From Clostridiales bacterium (lineage in GTDB: Bacteria; Bacillota; Clostridia; Christensenellales; Borkfalkiaceae): a stretch of DNA of 64,000 bases. This document shows, piece after piece, positions 61,817-64,000 of this stretch. Made by a program: the position numbers and the translations under genes. The stretch lies in assembly GCA_015069295.1 (NCBI GenBank), contig SVIW01000001.1:225503-289502 (forward strand). The letters run 5' to 3'. The notes under the pieces were generated by a model. That model was not told where the DNA came from. It worked only from the letters and a program-made list of their open reading frames with translations, and made no database searches. The stretch's first letter is position 1, and each line of letters starts with the position of its first letter.

Positions 61817-63958
61817 TTATTTCTTCATATCGTCAATCTCGACGATCGTTTTTTCTTTTCTCGATTTTTCTGCCGCGAAAACGCAAAGGTGTCCGTTCAC
61901 CGAGTCTTCCAACTTGGTAATGGAAACCGAGCTTCTATCGCCGTTGTAGTACGCAACGAGGTCGTGCATAATCGCAAAGTCGCCGCCGTTGTGCCCGCCA
62001 AAGCGTGCGTTGCTGATAACTTCGTCTTTTACACTAACCTTTTCTTCCGTACCGCTAAACGAGCCGTCAACGTATCTACGAATAACGAATTCGTCTTTTT
62101 CCAACTGACCTTCCACTTCCCCTTTCGTGCCGACGATGTGCAGATATCTGCCCGCGCGGATTGCGCCGCCGGTAAGGGTAAAGGTGCAGTTCGAACCGTT
62201 TTTAAAGGAAACGATAACGTTCTGTCTGTCCACGAGGTCGCCGAGGTTGTCGTATGCACATTTGCCGTAGATATTCTTTTTCAAGAATTCCATCTTTTCC
62301 TCGTCCGTAATCTCGTCCAAAGGCTTGTTGAGGCTGTCCCAAGTCAAGAACGGCATTGCATTCATTTCCATATGCATCTTGATCGCCGAATAAGGACAAT
62401 CGCGTTCTACTTTACATTGATAACAATACTCGGTTGCGCCCTCGGGTTTCTTTTCTTTAACGAATTGCGCACGCGTACCGAAGCTGCAAACGCGTTCGGG
62501 TTCAGTTTCGTTATTCAGCCAGCACATAAGGTCGAGGTCGTGGCAGCATTTCGCCAAAAGGAAACCCGACCCGCAAGCCGCTTCGCTGTTCCATTTCCCG
62601 CGGGTATACGCGGTAAGATAATGCGCGATGCAAACGTGTTCGTTCATTTCCATCGTCATAATCTCGCCCAGTTCGCCGCTTTTAATTAACTTTTTCACCC
62701 TACTATAATACGGGGTGTAACGCAATACGTGTGTAACAAATACTTGACAGCCTTTTTCATCCGCAAGTCTTTTGATGTCCATCAATTGCTTCGCATTCGG
62801 CACGATAGGTTTTTCCATTGCCATATCATAGCCTGCGCTTAAAATCTGCATTGCCGTTTCGTAATGGATTTGGTCCATCGTTGCATTGATGACAAAATCG
62901 CAAACGACGTTCTTTTTCAAAAACGCATCGAAAGTGGTAAACAGTTGATCGTCGGAAAGCCCGTATCTCTTCTTGGCTTCCGACAATTTAAATTCGTTAG
63001 GATCTACGATTGCCGCAATCCCCAACTCCTCAGGACAATCCAGCGAATAATCGGCGTATACTTGACCGCGGTTGCCGTATCCAACGATAACCGCCCAACG
63101 TTTCTTATTTACCGTCTGTTCCTTCGGTTGTTCTACTATGCTTTTTTCCATTGCTTTATATTCTCCGTTCGTACCGTCCGTTTTATATTTTTTAAGCACT
63201 CTGTAATAGGTTTCCATACTGTTAAAACCGCAGCGTAAAACAATCTCTTTAAGCGTGTACTTCTTTTCCATCAGACTCTTGTTTTCCAAGACCTTTCTGA
63301 TACGGATACGATTGACGTACTCGTTTAAATTGATCCCCGCCATACGGTTGAACAGCGCGGAAAAATAATTTTCACTATAACCGAATTTTCTTGCCAAAAC
63401 CGGCAATTTTAAATCCTCACCATAATTTGTTGAAATATATTCGCTGACCTTGATGAAAAATTCCTTGTTCGAATTTTTCTCTTTCTTGCGAAGCAACGAA
63501 CTATTATACAAAATCCCCATCATCGAGTTGACGAAACCGCGTTTTTGCAGATTGTTGAAAGTAGGAAATCTTTCATACGAATCGGTAATAAGCTTCATCA
63601 GTTCCGCCATAACTTTACTGGTAGGATGCAGGAAATTGTTAAATTCCGTCTTATCGTCGATAATATGCGAAATATATTCTTTCCCGATTACCAAAATATA
63701 CGCGGCAGCGTTGCCGATATATTCGTAATGGTGCGAATCGTAACTGTTTACGAGGAAGATTTCCCCTTCCCCGATCTTTTGTATGCGATTGTTTACCATA
63801 CAGCGCATACACCCGCGATAGACCACCAAAACTTCCAGACTTTGGTGTACGTGCAAACCCGCAAAACGGTATTTTGCCGCCGCCATATCTGGAAAGTTTT
63901 GGAAGTAGATATAATCGGGCGCGTCTGCGCTCTGTTCATACCAATTGTCTTTTCTCAA
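61817..63958 (-). CDS. AraC-type regulator fused to Gfo/Idh/MocA oxidoreductase
   Basis: One uninterrupted 713-codon frame. Residues 1-~262 form an AraC regulator: cupin (GLHVHQSLEVLVVYRG, NSYDSHHYEY) and two HTH motifs (LKLPVLARKFGYSENYFSALF, TLKEIVLRCGFNSMETYYRVL). Residues ~270-713 form a full Gfo/Idh/MocA enzyme: Rossmann start AVIVGYGNRG, EKP motif (DMAMEKPIVPN), HVLRY, CCHDLDL, and a Cys cluster CYQCKVERDC like that of the paralogue at 10587-11879. The start is a TTG with GCGGGGAT upstream; an in-frame TAG lies before it. An internal ATG at 63151 (residue 270) with GGAG 11 nt upstream could also give a free enzyme. It heads the operon with the giant lipoprotein and the SGNH hydrolase. 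Confidence 0.9.
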   Translation of the reverse strand: MRKDNWYEQSADAPDYIYFQNFPDMAAAKYRFAGLHVHQSLEVLVVYRGCMRCMVNNRIQKIGEGEIFLVNSYDSHHYEYIGNAAAYILVIGKEYISHIIDDKTEFNNFLHPTSKVMAELMKLITDSYERFPTFNNLQKRGFVNSMMGILYNSSLLRKKEKNSNKEFFIKVSEYISTNYGEDLKLPVLARKFGYSENYFSALFNRMAGINLNEYVNRIRIRKVLENKSLMEKKYTLKEIVLRCGFNSMETYYRVLKKYKTDGTNGEYKAMEKSIVEQPKEQTVNKKRWAVIVGYGNRGQVYADYSLDCPEELGIAAIVDPNEFKLSEAKKRYGLSDDQLFTTFDAFLKKNVVCDFVINATMDQIHYETAMQILSAGYDMAMEKPIVPNAKQLMDIKRLADEKGCQVFVTHVLRYTPYYSRVKKLIKSGELGEIMTMEMNEHVCIAHYLTAYTRGKWNSEAACGSGFLLAKCCHDLDLMCWLNNETEPERVCSFGTRAQFVKEKKPEGATEYCYQCKVERDCPYSAIKMHMEMNAMPFLTWDSLNKPLDEITDEEKMEFLKKNIYGKCAYDNLGDLVDRQNVIVSFKNGSNCTFTLTGGAIRAGRYLHIVGTKGEVEGQLEKDEFVIRRYVDGSFSGTEEKVSVKDEVISNARFGGHNGGDFAIMHDLVAYYNGDRSSVSITKLEDSVNGHLCVFAAEKSRKEKTIVEIDDMKK

Positions 63959-64000
63959 AGTTTTATCCCCGCTGCAAAATCGCCACTACTGAAGAACTTC

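Overview
The window looks like chromosomal DNA of a gut-type Clostridia bacterium (Bacillota). This is inferred from AGGAGG-type ribosome binding sites, sigma-A promoters with 17-bp spacers (several exactly TTGACA/TATAAT), U-tailed hairpin terminators, lipoprotein signals ending in ACGE/ACGD, and a strong investment in secreted surface proteins and plant or mucin glycan use. The style of the surface proteins recalls uncultured Christensenellales-like lineages, but nothing here fixes the taxon. I saw no phage, transposase, CRISPR array or rRNA; one tRNA-Ser(GCU) is present.

Region 1 (1-16.7 kb) is a glycan-utilisation locus. A long minus-strand operon runs from 13954 down past the left edge: a DUF6259-like glycoside hydrolase, a Gfo/Idh/MocA oxidoreductase, a large surface protein, a six-hairpin glycosidase lipoprotein, a sugar ABC importer (binding protein and two permeases), a GH29 alpha-L-fucosidase and a repeat-bearing secreted protein cut by the window edge. 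A divergent GntR/LacI-type regulator (14330-15430) sits at its head. An 18-bp direct-repeat motif AAAACTGGTNNAACTGGT occurs upstream of the operon promoter, upstream of the regulator's own promoter, and upstream of a convergent gene for a lipoprotein tyrosine phosphatase (15549-16679), suggesting one small regulon.

Region 2 (16.7-26.7 kb) holds the tRNA-Ser with a partial 3' duplicate, nagB, three adjacent lipoprotein genes (one with a thioredoxin/TlpA domain and two sharing an unrecognised module), a convergent pair encoding a NapH-like polyferredoxin membrane protein and a membrane-tethered TlpA/ResA thioredoxin, a 180-bp tandem repeat array, and a membrane protein of unknown role. The thiol-redox genes look like one extracytoplasmic system.

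Region 3 (26.7-45.5 kb) is dominated by giant surface proteins: a 1352-aa lipoprotein, a ~2500-aa subtilase fused to BspA-like leucine-rich repeats, and a ~1577-aa secreted repeat protein preceded by a 48-aa peptide. Between them are a SLOG-family gene, a possible three-way-junction RNA with its own promoter, a zinc-ribbon protein and short palindromic repeat elements.

Region 4 (45.5-64 kb) is a galacturonate/pectin locus: uxaB-uxaA-uxaC in one operon, a divergent AraC regulator, a GH28 polygalacturonase-like enzyme, a 1028-aa repeat surface protein, and an operon with a striking AraC-Gfo/Idh/MocA fusion, a 1632-aa lipoprotein built from two homologous halves, and an SGNH hydrolase. The likely flow is polygalacturonan to D-galacturonate (GH28), tagaturonate (UxaC), altronate (UxaB), then 2-keto-3-deoxygluconate (UxaA); the KDG kinase and aldolase are not in the window.

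The most interesting points are the AraC-oxidoreductase fusion, the ACTGGT regulon, a beta-rich module shared by four surface proteins, a C-terminal Cys-containing sorting-like tail on four proteins, the candidate structured RNA, and the 180-bp hairpin repeats.
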